The position numbers were made by a program, and so were the translations under genes. From the NCBI RefSeq assembly GCF_003545695.1, contig NZ_QUZZ01000002.1, positions 62,001 through 126,000 of the forward strand: DNA of 64,000 nucleotides, written 5' to 3'. Below, in pieces: positions 33,226 to 44,500 of the stretch (the stretch's first letter is position 1; each line of letters begins with the position of its first letter). This DNA is from Taibaiella helva (GTDB lineage: Bacteria; Bacteroidota; Bacteroidia; Chitinophagales; Chitinophagaceae). The notes under the pieces are model-generated. The model worked only from the letters and a program-made list of their open reading frames with translations. It made no database searches and had not been told where the DNA came from.

Positions 33226-33456
33226 TCAGCGAATCAATTCCCGGGCAAGCGCTTCCCCCGCTTCCGCGATCCTGACTAAAAGCTCGGAGATGTTGGTATT
33301 GTTGTGTTTGAGTACAAGAAGGTTAGGATATTTATTGTCCAATGCTCTGATCTCGTTCTCTATCGCACTACTTGGCTGTTTTAATTGAACGCTCAGGTCA
33401 TGCAAAGAAGTGAATGTCTGGTGTTCCAATAATTGTTGAATAATCTGCTTAAACAT
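33226..33456 (-). CDS. Hypothetical 76-aa protein, possible winged-helix fold
   Basis: Read from ATG 33456, since an extension further upstream would overlap the preceding gene by 77 bases. The N-terminal part MFKQIIQQLLEHQTFTSLHD then LSVQLKQPSSAIENEIRALD resembles a small winged-helix or HTH (helix, turn, recognition helix), followed by LVLKHNNTNISELLVRIAEA. Not recognised. It lies 43 bases after the 76-aa gene on the same strand, and the two could be one unit. Confidence 0.45.
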   Translation of the reverse strand: MFKQIIQQLLEHQTFTSLHDLSVQLKQPSSAIENEIRALDNKYPNLLVLKHNNTNISELLVRIAEAGEALARELIR

Positions 33457-33499
33457 ATAAATAAAATTTGGGAAGATAAGAGAGCTTACAGTTTCTATT

Positions 33500-33730
33500 T
33501 CAGTTTTTGTTTTTATCTGAAAACCTATCCTTGTTATTTTCAAGGAACCTATCAAGGCTTCGGCACAACTGCTCATTGGTAGCCATCAAGAAATTATTCT
33601 GTGCAATAAAAGCGTTCAGGACGTAATCTTTTTTGAATACCCGTAATATTCTGAATAATCTGTAATTTTTAAAATCCAATTTCTTTATTAGGTTTAGCGC
33701 TATGTAAGCTGCTTTTAATGGTTCTGTCAT
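33500..33730 (-). CDS. Hypothetical 76-aa basic protein
   Basis: From ATG 33730 (MTEPLKAAYIALNLIKKLDF) to the stop at 33500. Predicted helical, with many Lys/Arg and Asn (LENNKDRFSDKNKN at the end). No signal peptide or motif recognised. It precedes the 33226-33456 gene on the same strand. Composition is AT-rich like the rest of the island. Confidence 0.4.
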   Translation of the reverse strand: MTEPLKAAYIALNLIKKLDFKNYRLFRILRVFKKDYVLNAFIAQNNFLMATNEQLCRSLDRFLENNKDRFSDKNKN

Positions 33731-33837
33731 TTACAAAAGGTACGCCAATCCTCACTTAAAAAGTATCTTATTTATTGATGAGCTTACGAATAGTCCGTCG
33801 TTTAGGTGGAACGGAGTTTTAAGCTTATCTTTGATAA

Positions 33838-33993
33838 ATGTTGAAAATAATAGTCCGGGTGACTAAAAAAATGATGAATTGGGTTAAGGACGAGTTTAGA
33901 AATAAATCTGTTCCGGCGATTTCAAACACAAAAAGAGAACTCGCTTTTTTATTGAAGTATGTCCATTGATATGTAATACAGCATTTCTATAGA
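33838..33993 (+). CDS. Possible 51-aa small protein
   Basis: ATG 33838 to TAG 33991. MLKIIVRVTKKMMNWVKDEF and then RNKSVPAISNTKRELAFLL: basic, with a plausible amphipathic helix. No homology recognised, and the frame overlaps no other gene. This could be chance. Confidence 0.2.
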
Positions 33994-34002
33994 TTCAAAA
34001 CA

Positions 34003-34034
34003 GAGAGGGTGCCGATATTATCGGCACCCTCTCT
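34003..34034 (-). terminator. Terminator of the cold-shock gene
   Basis: A stem of about 14-16 bp (AGAGAGGGTGCCGA/TCGGCACCCTCTCT) with a TTTT just beyond it on the minus strand, 19 bases past the csp stop. Confidence 0.75.
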
Positions 34035-34053
34035 TCAATTAATATATCAGTAG

Positions 34054-34245
34054 TTAGATTACTCTTACATTAACTGCACTCGGACCCTTCTGGCCATCCT
34101 TCATGTCGTAAGACACCTTGTCGTTATCACGGATGTCCGACAAGAGGCCTGTAACGTGAACAAAAAGATCGGTTCCGCCATTTGATGGTGTAATGAAACC
34201 AAATCCTTTAGTTTCGTTGAAGAATTTTACTGTTCCTTCTTGCAT
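34054..34245 (-). CDS. Cold-shock domain protein (CspA family)
   Basis: A 63-aa protein: MQEGTVKFFNETKGFGFITP carries RNP1 (KGFGFI), and DLFVHVTGL carries RNP2 (LFVHV). This is the complete single-domain RNA/ssDNA-binding fold. It lies in a long AT-rich untranslated context (34246-34340), as is common for cold-shock mRNAs. It is a housekeeping or stress RNA chaperone. Confidence 0.93.
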   Translation of the reverse strand: MQEGTVKFFNETKGFGFITPSNGGTDLFVHVTGLLSDIRDNDKVSYDMKDGQKGPSAVNVRVI

Positions 34246-34400
34246 AAATTGAATTGAAAATGATTAAAGAGTAAAGATACGGAAAATATTATAACTTTTT
34301 TTAAATTTTTATCCGCAGCTGGCAAATGGCCTTGTCCTATTGGTTTTGGACCTGCTTAAGAAGCAACCAAACAAAGAATTTCACCAAATTTGCATAGTCG

Positions 34401-34688
34401 TTAAATTGGCTTGTAGTTAATCCACCATAACCCTTCGTTGACAAGCTGTGTTTTATTTACAGTTAATCGTTCCGTGTCGCCCGGCCAGGAAAAAATCAGA
34501 GAGTCTTCGATAATGAGTTTTATGGAGTCATGGCGAATACTGATCGACGTGATCCTGTAGACCTTGATGTCTTCAGGCCGACTACTGTCAAAATGGTCTT
34601 CAGGCGGCCCGCCGAGTGGAAATTGATATAAGATATCTCCCTCTTTCAAGAATTCAATCTGGAGGCCTTGGGTTAGTTTCTTTTGCAT
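34401..34688 (-). CDS. Hypothetical 95-aa protein
   Basis: Starts MQKKLTQGLQIEFLKEGDIL. Predicted as all-beta (VYRITSISIRHDSIKLIIED, SLIFSWPGDTERLTVNKTQ), with no signal peptide. Not recognised. It is a single gene between the cold-shock gene and a 53-aa frame. Gene-like composition and a sound start support it being real. Confidence 0.45.
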   Translation of the reverse strand: MQKKLTQGLQIEFLKEGDILYQFPLGGPPEDHFDSSRPEDIKVYRITSISIRHDSIKLIIEDSLIFSWPGDTERLTVNKTQLVNEGLWWINYKPI

Positions 34689-34894
34689 CGGAATGGTAAA
34701 TTAAGCCTGTAAGATAAACCCAGGTTGGGTGTATGATTGTCAAGGGATGGAAAAAAATGAAGCGAGCGTATATCAAGTGGAATAGTTTTATCCCAACTGA
34801 TTTATTTTGAAATTATCAACTGCCTCTGGCGAACCTCACAGGCAAATGAGTAGCCAAGCCTCGGGATAACTATAAGGAGAAGACCTTATTGCAA
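34689..34894. other. Non-coding gap
   Basis: No gene seen upstream of the 95-aa gene; AT-rich. Confidence 0.3.
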
Positions 34895-34925
34895 AAGAAA
34901 AGACTGGAACAAGTAGTCTTTTCTT
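34895..34925 (-). terminator. Terminator after the 53-aa gene
   Basis: Stem AAGAAAAGACT/AGTCTTTTCTT with a 9-base loop, 30 bases past the TAA of the small gene on the minus strand. Confidence 0.6.
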
Positions 34926-34954
34926 CTATTTTGGATTTGCTGGCTTAAGAAAGC

Positions 34955-35116
34955 TTATGAGTAAAACTGCTTCTGGGGATTAGCAAAAGCGTATGCTTTT
35001 GCGGCGTTAAGTGCTTTTGCGTTTTCAGCTGCCGGCATTCTTTTATAGGTTTTTCCTGTTACTGCATCTTTAAACCTTGATGGCCTTTTAATTACTGGCT
35101 TGTTTCCTCTTGACAT
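34955..35116 (-). CDS. Small basic 53-aa protein
   Basis: ATG 35116 to TAA 34955. It begins MSRGNKPVIKRPSRFKDAVT, continues GKTYKRMPAAENAKALNAAK and ends AYAFANPQKQFYS. It is strongly basic and followed by a terminator hairpin, which supports expression. Not recognised; it could be a nucleic-acid-binding peptide. Confidence 0.45.
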   Translation of the reverse strand: MSRGNKPVIKRPSRFKDAVTGKTYKRMPAAENAKALNAAKAYAFANPQKQFYS

Positions 35117-35125
35117 AATATCGAT

Positions 35126-35338
35126 TTAAGCGAAGGTAGTCCTATTTATTAACCTTAACCAATATATTTTGTCGAAACAGTTATACGTACCATATTTTCT
35201 TCGCCATTCCGTTATTGTTCCATGACCTTGAATACCATACTTATGCATAGCTGCACGATTGCCTGTGCGGCCACGCTCTGCTTCTTTTACCACTGCCAGT
35301 TTAAAGGATAGACTGTAATCCTTTTGGCTACGTTTTAC
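35126..35338 (-). pseudogene. Truncated IS3-type transposase OrfA fragment
   Basis: The frame reads KRSQKDYSLSFKLAVVKEAE, then RGRTGNRAAMHKYGIQGHGT and ITEWRRKYGTYN: the first 55 or so residues of a transposase HTH (DYSLSFKLxVV...KYGI.....ITEWxRKYGT). The start codon is missing and the C-terminal half is absent. It differs from the OrfA of the complete element at 32354. It is a remnant of an older insertion next to the toxin gene. Confidence 0.65.
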
Positions 35339-35414
35339 ATGCTGATTTTTAAATGGTTCCTTAACATTACTTTTTTTATGTAACGCTATTTTAGGACGAG
35401 ACAAGACAAAAAAT

Positions 35415-35450
35415 AAAAGAGGCCGTCCCAAAAGGTCAGCCTCTTTTTTA
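35415..35450 (-). terminator. Terminator of the giant toxin gene
   Basis: Stem AAAAGAGGC/GCCTCTTTT with a 15-base loop. On the minus strand it is followed by a T-rich run (TTTTATTTTTTG). It lies 59 bases past the toxin stop codon. Confidence 0.7.
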
Positions 35451-35508
35451 TGAGTAAAGAAATGATAAAAATGACCGGTGTGCGATTGGCACACAAATTG
35501 ATCAAAAA

Positions 35509-38500
35509 CTATACATCAGCAGTGACAAAAGTTACCTCCTTGATCCATCGATCATGATCATAGTTGCCCCGAACGCCTATGAGGACATAAGCACTATAAG
35601 GAACTCCTAGAGTTTCAATGGGAACTGTCATATTATCATCATTTCCAGTCCATATAAGGTGTCCGCTCACGAAAGTCCATTCTTCGCCGTCCAGTGCAGC
35701 CACCTGGTACTCGCCGTACCTACTATAGTTTTCTGTTATTGCTTTTTCATAGGCTGTGGCTATTGTTATACTTTTGAGTATTATTTTGTGTTTAAATGTA
35801 AAGCTAATTTTAACTGTATCACACCTGGTAGGAATAGCCTTGCCATCCTTGTCATAACGGATAGCCGCCCGCCAGGAATGGAGTTCGCCGGTTGTTGGTA
35901 CACCATTGACAATATTATCAGGTACTGATCGCCCATACCAGGAAGTGCCGGCAGGCATGACTGTTACTTTTAATATATCGTCAGAGGTCTTATTAGCTTC
36001 ATAGATCCTGGCCAATAGAATTGTATTGGTATTGAGTGCCGGCGCGCGGAGTGCCTCTAACAACAAACCAGGAAGAGGAGACAATCCGTTAGCTGTGGTA
36101 AGCGTTCCAAACTTAAAGTCGCTGCTGCTGCCTGCGGTTTCTAGTTTTAAGCTGTTAGTTAGCCTTGCATTGCCAAGGATGCGATATGAAGCCTGTCCAT
36201 CACCACCCAACCCTTCCGAAACAGTTACAGTAATCAGGTCGTTACGGTTGCCACTTTCGTATCGGGTTCTGACTCTTTTGGAGGTCTCTATATCCAAGGC
36301 AGTGACTCCTTTTCGCAGTAAAAAGTTCATATCATGAGCATCTCCCTCTTCCTTCCCGTCTTTTAAATCAAGCAATTGTGCAAATTCATATGAAAACATA
36401 TCGTAGGTCATAGAAAACGCTTGTCTTGCAATCGTAGCCATTAACTCGGCTTTTGCGGGTAAAAATCCTTTGGCAATAAGGCCCCAAGTTAAAAGTGTCT
36501 GTTCTCTCGTGGAGGCCGTATTCCATCCTATAGGTAAAGGAGCTGGTGTCAACGTAATGATTTGATTGCCATACCCCTCCCCCTCACCATCCCATTTAAT
36601 GCTCCTGATTCCTGAAACAAATGAAGCATAGCGGGCAAATTCATCACGGTCAAAATTTTCTCCGGAAATCTTCTGACTGTACAAATAGGCTTGGGCTAAC
36701 GTTAATTTGAACATATAAGCATAGGAGATAATTTTAGCATTGACGCCCGCGTTGCAAAGCGCAATAGCATAGCGGGCATCGTCTATCGTCTTCAACCAAC
36801 CCCTGGGAGAAACATGTATGAATACATCTTTTCCGCTGTAATATCTATAAAAAACGTACACATTTGCTGAGTAAAAATTTCCTTTGGAAGCTATATTAAG
36901 CAGTATTAGCGTCCTGATGTGCGCCCTTCCGTAATGATCAACAGGACTTGGGGGAAGATCAAAGGGAAACGCTGAGATACCATACATCTTTAAATAAGCG
37001 GAAATGTCTGCAGCAGTCATAGCCATTGCGCTAGAACTAGACGAGGCAAAGTCGAAGCTGTCTAAAAATATTAGCTTTTGTACAGGAGAAGTGATCGTCT
37101 GAACACTGTCATCAAAGATATTAAAAACACCTTCGGTAATTGCAGGCACCAAAAGCTTTAATGGGAAAAATACTAAATTCCCACTTAATTTAATTTTAAT
37201 TGGATCCATGAATTTATTAGGGAAAACGATACTCTGCCGCTGATCGGCCAACGTTTGGTATGATTTACTTCCCTGTGAATAGTCGACCAGACAGAAACGG
37301 ATCGCTTCTGGCTTGCGGTAATAATTGATAATGTATAAAGTCAATTCTCCCTGATTGATACGCAAATCATAACCCGTTTGCTCGCCTTTTTCGATAAAAT
37401 AGGGCTTGAGCGGATTACTACTCGAATTATATACAATTTCGTTGCGATTGCCAAACAGGTGATGAGGAATGAAAATAGTTGTTACATTCTCGCTGTAATA
37501 GTCCATGTCAAGTATAAAAGTTCCTTTGCCTGTTATTGCTAAATTGTGTGCAGAGGCAGGCAATATGAAACATCCACTGGAAGGGTCGGCTATTGGCAAC
37601 GCAAACGAGAGTTCCTGTGTTGCGTAGGAGGTAAGCTGCACAATCAGGTTCCTGACCGCAGGGTTGGTATTATTGTCCTTGAACCAAATCAATTTCTCTT
37701 CCTTCTGATTGTTGCCTTTATCTATGGGTATCAGGAGTCCCAGGTCTGGCCCGGCTGCAAAAAATTCCAGCTCAGAAAAGATATAGTTGCCGGTCAAAAG
37801 GAGCCTATCCGAGTTGGTATCAACGGCAGTATTGTCAATGAGCCATTCGTATCGCGTGCCTCTATCCAGATCTATTTTGACGGTTGCTTTTCCTCCGAGC
37901 AAACAGGTTACAGGATAATCCGTTGCATCGAGCAACCCGTCATCATGGCTGCCAAGCAGGCGCGTGGGCGCCACAACTAATTCGGTCACTTCCGGAGTTA
38001 AAATATAGTCGTCAGAAATGCTTGTTCCCCTTATGTTGCTCCCTTTAAGTGCATACCGGGTGTTTGTATTGTCGGAAGAGGCAACAACCTGCAAAAGAAG
38101 GGCCAAATCTTTTCCAGGTATGTCTGTTATACTTACTGTAATAATATACGGGCCGGTTTCATCCAGTGCGTTAGTCGTATATTGTGAGTGATAATCTTCG
38201 CTATTATAGGAACTAACCTTCAGGTCACAAGCTCCCTCCAAAACATAAAGCTCCAGATAGTAAGTCGTAGCACCACTGTTTGCTTTCCGTGCCGGCACAG
38301 AAATGTAATAATTATGGCTTTCATCGAAACGGATACTCGCTGTTACCGGTTGGTTCCACGAAAGCGCTATAGTATGTTCACCTGAACAGGGGGGATAATC
38401 TGATAAGATAAAAGGTTCCGGATGGGCAGGTTTGTATTTTTCTTGGTGCAGGAATATCCGGAAAGCGTTTTTAGGAAAGAAGAGGGCGTTATCTATAATT

Positions 38501-41500
38501 AACATAGGGGGAAGAGAGCCCTCCTTTCGGGATTCATGATCAGCAAAATACAGAGCCAGATCGTGACCACCATAACGGCACTGGATCAAGCGGGCAGGAT
38601 CCGCCCATTCGGGTATTGATATATGTATCTTTCCCTTTCCTTCTTTTAAATAATCGTGGGCATCTAATTCTATGTCAGTTGTCAGACCGTTAATATCTAT
38701 GACTTCCGCATAAGGCGCTTTTGGAAGGTCAGTGACGGGTATACTGAAGGATTGATAAATGTCGTCAGCTTGATCAAATTTACTGGGATCAAGTACGAGC
38801 CTGGTAGGGTATAAATCCGTTGATGGTTTTATCCATATATCAAGCAACTTTTCTTCTTGCATATCAGGAAAATACCCGTTAATGTTCAGTAAGCAATCGT
38901 TTCCGAAATCAAGAATAAGATTCTTTTCTTTTTTCTTATAACGAATGCTGTTCTGATCTGTCTCCAGTAATACCTGGTTGAGATGTTGCATAAAAAAATT
39001 GAGTTTGAAGCACCCTGCATCTTTAGAAAAGCTATAGGTATTGATGCATTCATCCGCCCATACATTTACCGGCGCTGCAGCCGTTCCTCCTGATCCTTTA
39101 CGGAATATAATCGTTTTGGAAAGCTTTCGCAGAGAAAGAGGGGCGCTGCCGAGTATGAGTAAACAATTGAGCGTAAAGCACGTTGGGGAAATATCAATAA
39201 AAGATATGAATTTTGAAGCGTCCAGGGCTCCATTTTTCAGGTAAAGGCCTTTTATTTCGATCTTCTTTTGTCCACAGCCCAAAATAAGATCATTCTTTAA
39301 ACGATGTGCTGTAATCTGGTGATAAGCTTTGCCAAAATGTACAACAAGCTTCTGAGCGTTTGTTTCGTCAGGAGGCTCCAAGCTTATCTTAGCATTGCTA
39401 TTGCCATCCCAGAATAGTATATCATTACCCCTAGCAACAATATCACTACCCTCGCGAAGCACAAAAGAGTTTCCTTGGGCTCCTCCCCGGATTTTCAATG
39501 ATGCCTTCTCAACACCTCCTACATCAAAGCGAATGCCATTCGGAGCTAAGCTGAGGTCTATACCAGCCCGGGTTGCATTAGTAACCAAAAGCTGTATAAA
39601 TGAGCCTCTGATGTTCACCACTCTGCCTGAATCGAAAAAAAGAAGCTCACAATTACTACCATCGATTTGTCTTATCTCTAAGTGACCACCACCAGCATCT
39701 ACCATAATTCTGTTTAAGCCACCACCTGTATCAATGGCTTGGGAAAGACCAGTATTTTGATCGATGAGGAATTGGTCGTTACCCTTACCGCCCTTTACTC
39801 TTCCGGCGCTTATCCCACGCAAATCGAACAGGTTGTCTCTGTCAGGATCTCCATCAAATGGTATGGAGTATCCAGCCCAACTCAACCCGACAAATGCCGT
39901 TCCCTTGTCACCTGTAGCATTAGCATCAATAGTTCGGTAGTTTGTAGTATCCATATTGTTGAAGACTATTCCATCGATTCCTTCTGCTTGTCTTCGTGTA
40001 AAGGATGCTGTACTGTAGACATGGTCAACCGTAACAACTTTCCGATAACCCATATTACCATAATATGCCGCCATGTAATTCTTCGTCGCCTGCGCGTCCT
40101 TATTGAGTGCGGTTTGGTAGGCCGAGGCTGCTGTTGCTAATGCTTTGTGAGCTATAGCCTTTTTCGTAGCCGCTGTTTCAATACCGATCCATGAAGCAAA
40201 AAACTGTCTTATTTCTTCGCCGACACTATCATAATAATCCCCGTATTCGTGCAGTATCAAAGATCCCTGTATGACACCAGTGACAACAAAACCTGTGATA
40301 GCGATAATCAAGCCAATAGGCCCAGCAGACGCTGCAATGCTTTCAATCACAGTACCGGCCACGGCAGTAGTTAAGGACGCGGCCAGGTAACTCCCTGTTA
40401 CTGCAAGCCCGGCCGCAGTAAATGCCACTGTAGTGACGGTATTGGCAACCAGCGCTTTATACGCATAGCTGTTCTTGTTTGCACCGCTTTTCCAGAAATC
40501 TTCCCATTGCAGACCGATAGAACCCATGGTAACACCGGCCAGGATAAAGTCGATACCAGGAAAATATCGCATAACAGTATTCACCGATCGGGCGACGGAA
40601 AAACCGGCCGCAGAAAGTGAAAGTGTAGCTTTCTGCAGAGATTTCGTGACCACAAAGCTGGAAACAATAGCCAGATTGGAACCGACGATATTTGTTAAAT
40701 CAAGTCCTATCTGTGCATTGGAGCTTGTATGCCAGTTTTTAACCAGGCTGTAAATTGCAGTGACAGTAAAATAAACGTTTAGTGCACCTGAAGCTTTTTC
40801 GGAGATCGACATTGTATTGTGAGCGTTCATCATTTTGAACCGCTGTTTCACTATATCAATGCCTACCCGCTGGAGAACAGGATCCGTCGATTTCTCGAAG
40901 GCTTCCATTAACGGCGTTCTGGCGTTGTCATCCAACTGTAGCAATGCACCCAAAATACGCATCCTCAGTAGTAAGTCATTACCTGACAGGATTTCCTTAG
41001 TACGGTTTTCGTTCAGGGTAGCTTGCCCGCTGCCGGACCAGGTGGCCACACCTTCATCGCTCAGTAATAATTTTGAAGCTTCCGGAGTAGACTTTGAAAG
41101 CCAATACAACGCTAGATCAGCAATGTCCGACAATGTATCCAAACTGGCCACCCTTTGTGCCTGCAGCGCACGTAGCTTGATAATGCTGCCAGATGTTGCG
41201 GTAAATGCATTATCGTCTACATCCGGCAAACCGGAGATTATGCTTCTGGCTTCATTTTTGTCTGCCGTACTCATACCAGCCAGTTGTGGCAAGGCCAATA
41301 TCCGATCTGCCCGGCCGGATGCAGCGCGGGTGTTGGTACGTATCCTTTTCAATTGATCCAGTGCTTTTTCTAGCCTATCCTGCTCACTAAACCCTGTAGT
41401 ACGTATGAGCCGTCCCTTCTGTGACGTGTTGGTTGTAGCATTGCCCCCAGGCGTTACTATATCCCATATAAGGTGACTTGATCTTGCATCTCCGTCCTCC

Positions 41501-44500
41501 GGATTACGTTGCAGGACGATGACCTTATTATTCCCCTCTTCTTCTTCTGATATTATATTCACCCCCCGCCAATCAGCCGAAGAACCATCCCCGAAGTCCT
41601 GTTCTGTAATGGCCAGCGCCAGGTCATCTACAAAATTCTCATGCAGGTCCTCTTCCGGCAAGAAAAATGTATCTGTATTTATTGCAGTGTCCGGTAGAAG
41701 CTTGCGTCCTGAACTTCGTACTCCTATTTCGGGCCCTCTCCGTAAACGTACGATGTTGTTTCCGGTGCTGTCCCAAGAGGCGATGATCTTATCTCGCTGA
41801 TTGTTCGCATAAGTAATTCCTTTTCTATAAACAAGTGTCTGGCCTGTTTCTCCGGAAGTAGGCCGCTTAAATGCACTGATTCTAAGGTTGTTTCTATATG
41901 CAGAATTGAGGTCGGAGAAAAACAGCGCACTGAGCTTGCCTAAGAAAGAATCGCCAAAATAAGTATCCCAGTCGTTGGATTTTGGTTTTATCGGCCTACC
42001 ATTTTCATCTTTTCTGGTTGGTGGGGCTGCAAGCTGGCAGCCCAAGATGCTCAGCTTGGTAAACTTCGCAAGGCTATTGGGCGATAGCTTTTTCCACAAT
42101 CCGTCCAATGCGGCGTACACCTCCGGATAAGAAATATAGATCTTCTCATCATCAAGTGCCGAACCACCTCCTATTTCTAAGCCATTGTGGTCGCCATGTC
42201 CCAGGATATAAGTTCTTACATTTTGTTTCCCATCAAGCAGTCTCAGCTCATTTGCTACGCTGCCATTGATCACTTTGAGCAGCTCCGGAACGCCAACCGC
42301 ATTTTTGTAATGATAAATAAGGGTGGGAACATTATCTTCCATTTTTCCGGCATATGCCAGACTCGCCAGATGCTGCCCCTGATCCTCGCCAACGGTCACA
42401 AAAATCTGTGCATCGTATTTACGGAAAGAACCGGCTTTCGCCCTTTTATCTGCCATGTACTGGTAGGCCACATCAAAAACACCCGTTTCAAACAGCCTCC
42501 GGAATACCATGGGGCCATAGCCTGGAGATGTAAAAATGTCATTGGCTAGTAAGCGCAGGCTCCCCATTCCTCTTATAACCTCTGTGAGTACGGCCCCATT
42601 CAGCTGCAGCAGCTGCTCTCTGGAAAATAGGTTGTTAATAGGCATACCTTTACGGACTATAGCCGTTAGGATCTTACCTCTATACACAGAGGACATGCCA
42701 CTCCATTGCTCTTTTACAATGCTCCTGATCTCCCGTCGATGAATCTTCGCAATAAAGGAGTCGGGATCTGCAGCTTTTAACAAACGACTATAGACGCCCC
42801 TGCCAGGCAAAACTGGTCTTGAATGCGGAAGCCTCGAAGGCAGGGGTCTGTGAAGATTTATCAAATCTGCAAAGTCCAGCTTAATATCTTCTCGTACAGC
42901 AGCAATTTGGGCATCATCTAAAACCTTTAACTGCGGAATTGAAAATTGAAGGACCAATGATCCCAGGGCTTTGATTTGTGGTGCACTCAACCGCTGTACA
43001 GCGTTCGGACTTAGCCCCTTAGCCTGATCAACGGAGAAGCCCTTAAAAAAAAGTGGAGGAATATATTCCAGCCAGGTGCCGTCCATAATAATTTTGTAAA
43101 AAAGCGAAGAGGTGCTAAATCTTTTGGCATCTCCGGGGCCTAACTTATTAAGTACTGAAATATCTGCAGCTCCTTGCTGAGCTGCTAGTGTTGACGCAAT
43201 GTTTAATTTTGCCAAATCAGGATCTGTCAATGAAGATGGTGATTCAGCCAAAAAGAAGCCGTTCGACAACAGCTGTTTTTTAGCGACAGGGACCTTGTCC
43301 GTAAAGCTCTTTAGTTTGTTTGCCTGAAAGAGCTTTTGCGATACGTCATCTGTAAGTATATCCTCCAAAACGGTATCTTGTAAAGCACCAACTTGTCGGA
43401 CGGATAGCTGTTCCAATATAGTGGCAAGGTCCTGTGCCTTAAGATACCTGTAATGGGCAGGATAGAGCTGAGCAAAGGCATGGGGTGTAATACCCATGAC
43501 CTGCCCTGTACTGAGTTTCTTAAGAAAGCCGGCTGGTAATTTGACCCGATAAGGTTTGTCAAGGGTCGGCTCGCCGGATGTTGCGGCCTCCAGGATCAAT
43601 TCATTAAGCACTTTTGCATTAATATTCTGGATCTGCGCCCTGGATAAATCTTGGAAAGTCTTTGCGTTTGTTGCCCAAAAGGTATCCCCCGCTGCATCAA
43701 TGAAAAAAGGTACTGCAAAAATGCTTTTATAGATATGAGTATCGAATGTTGCGAAATAGGCCGGATCAATAAAAGATAAAGCATTATGCCCGAGATAAGC
43801 AAAAAAGCCTTCGGCATTGGGGACTTGCGGAGTGGCATTGACAAGTGCGTGCAAAATGGAAGGTTTGAGCTGCTTGGCTACATTGATGCCCCATCCTACT
43901 TTTGGCTTAGGGGTTTTAAGAAAATCTATCATTTTGCTGTCCGGTATAGCATCATAGTGCTGCTGCATCATAACTTCCTGGAGGTTCTGAAATACTTCAG
44001 TGGTCATGGTGCTTAGCTCTGCTGCCGTATTGTCCTCCAGAATCCTCATTCCCAGCCCAGTTATTCCTTTCTGTAAAAACTTAGTATGACTCGTTTTTAA
44101 TAAATTAACAATATTCATGCTGAACTTAAAATTAGCAGGTAATCTATTTTTAACCCGTGCATAAGTGGTCCTGTCGAAGAAATTAGCAAGGTCCTGGGGC
44201 GGGAGTAACTTCAAAATATCCTGGAATGTATTCTTATTTATAATTTCCAGCTGCTCTGGCGTGTTACTGCTGAAAATCTTTTGTGCAAGATCCGGAGATA
44301 TTTTCCCCAAAAAACCGGTACCATCCGTCTTCAGTAAATTGATTACTTCAGCCTCAATTTTAAGGTTAGCGGGTAAAGGAACCCTCAGCTGGTTAACAGT
44401 GGCCTGGTCAAGATAAACAGCCCGTTGCTGTACAGTAAGGAACGTACTTAGCGACTGGAATACTCCCAGGGTCATGGTTCCAAATTCAGAAGGAGTATTG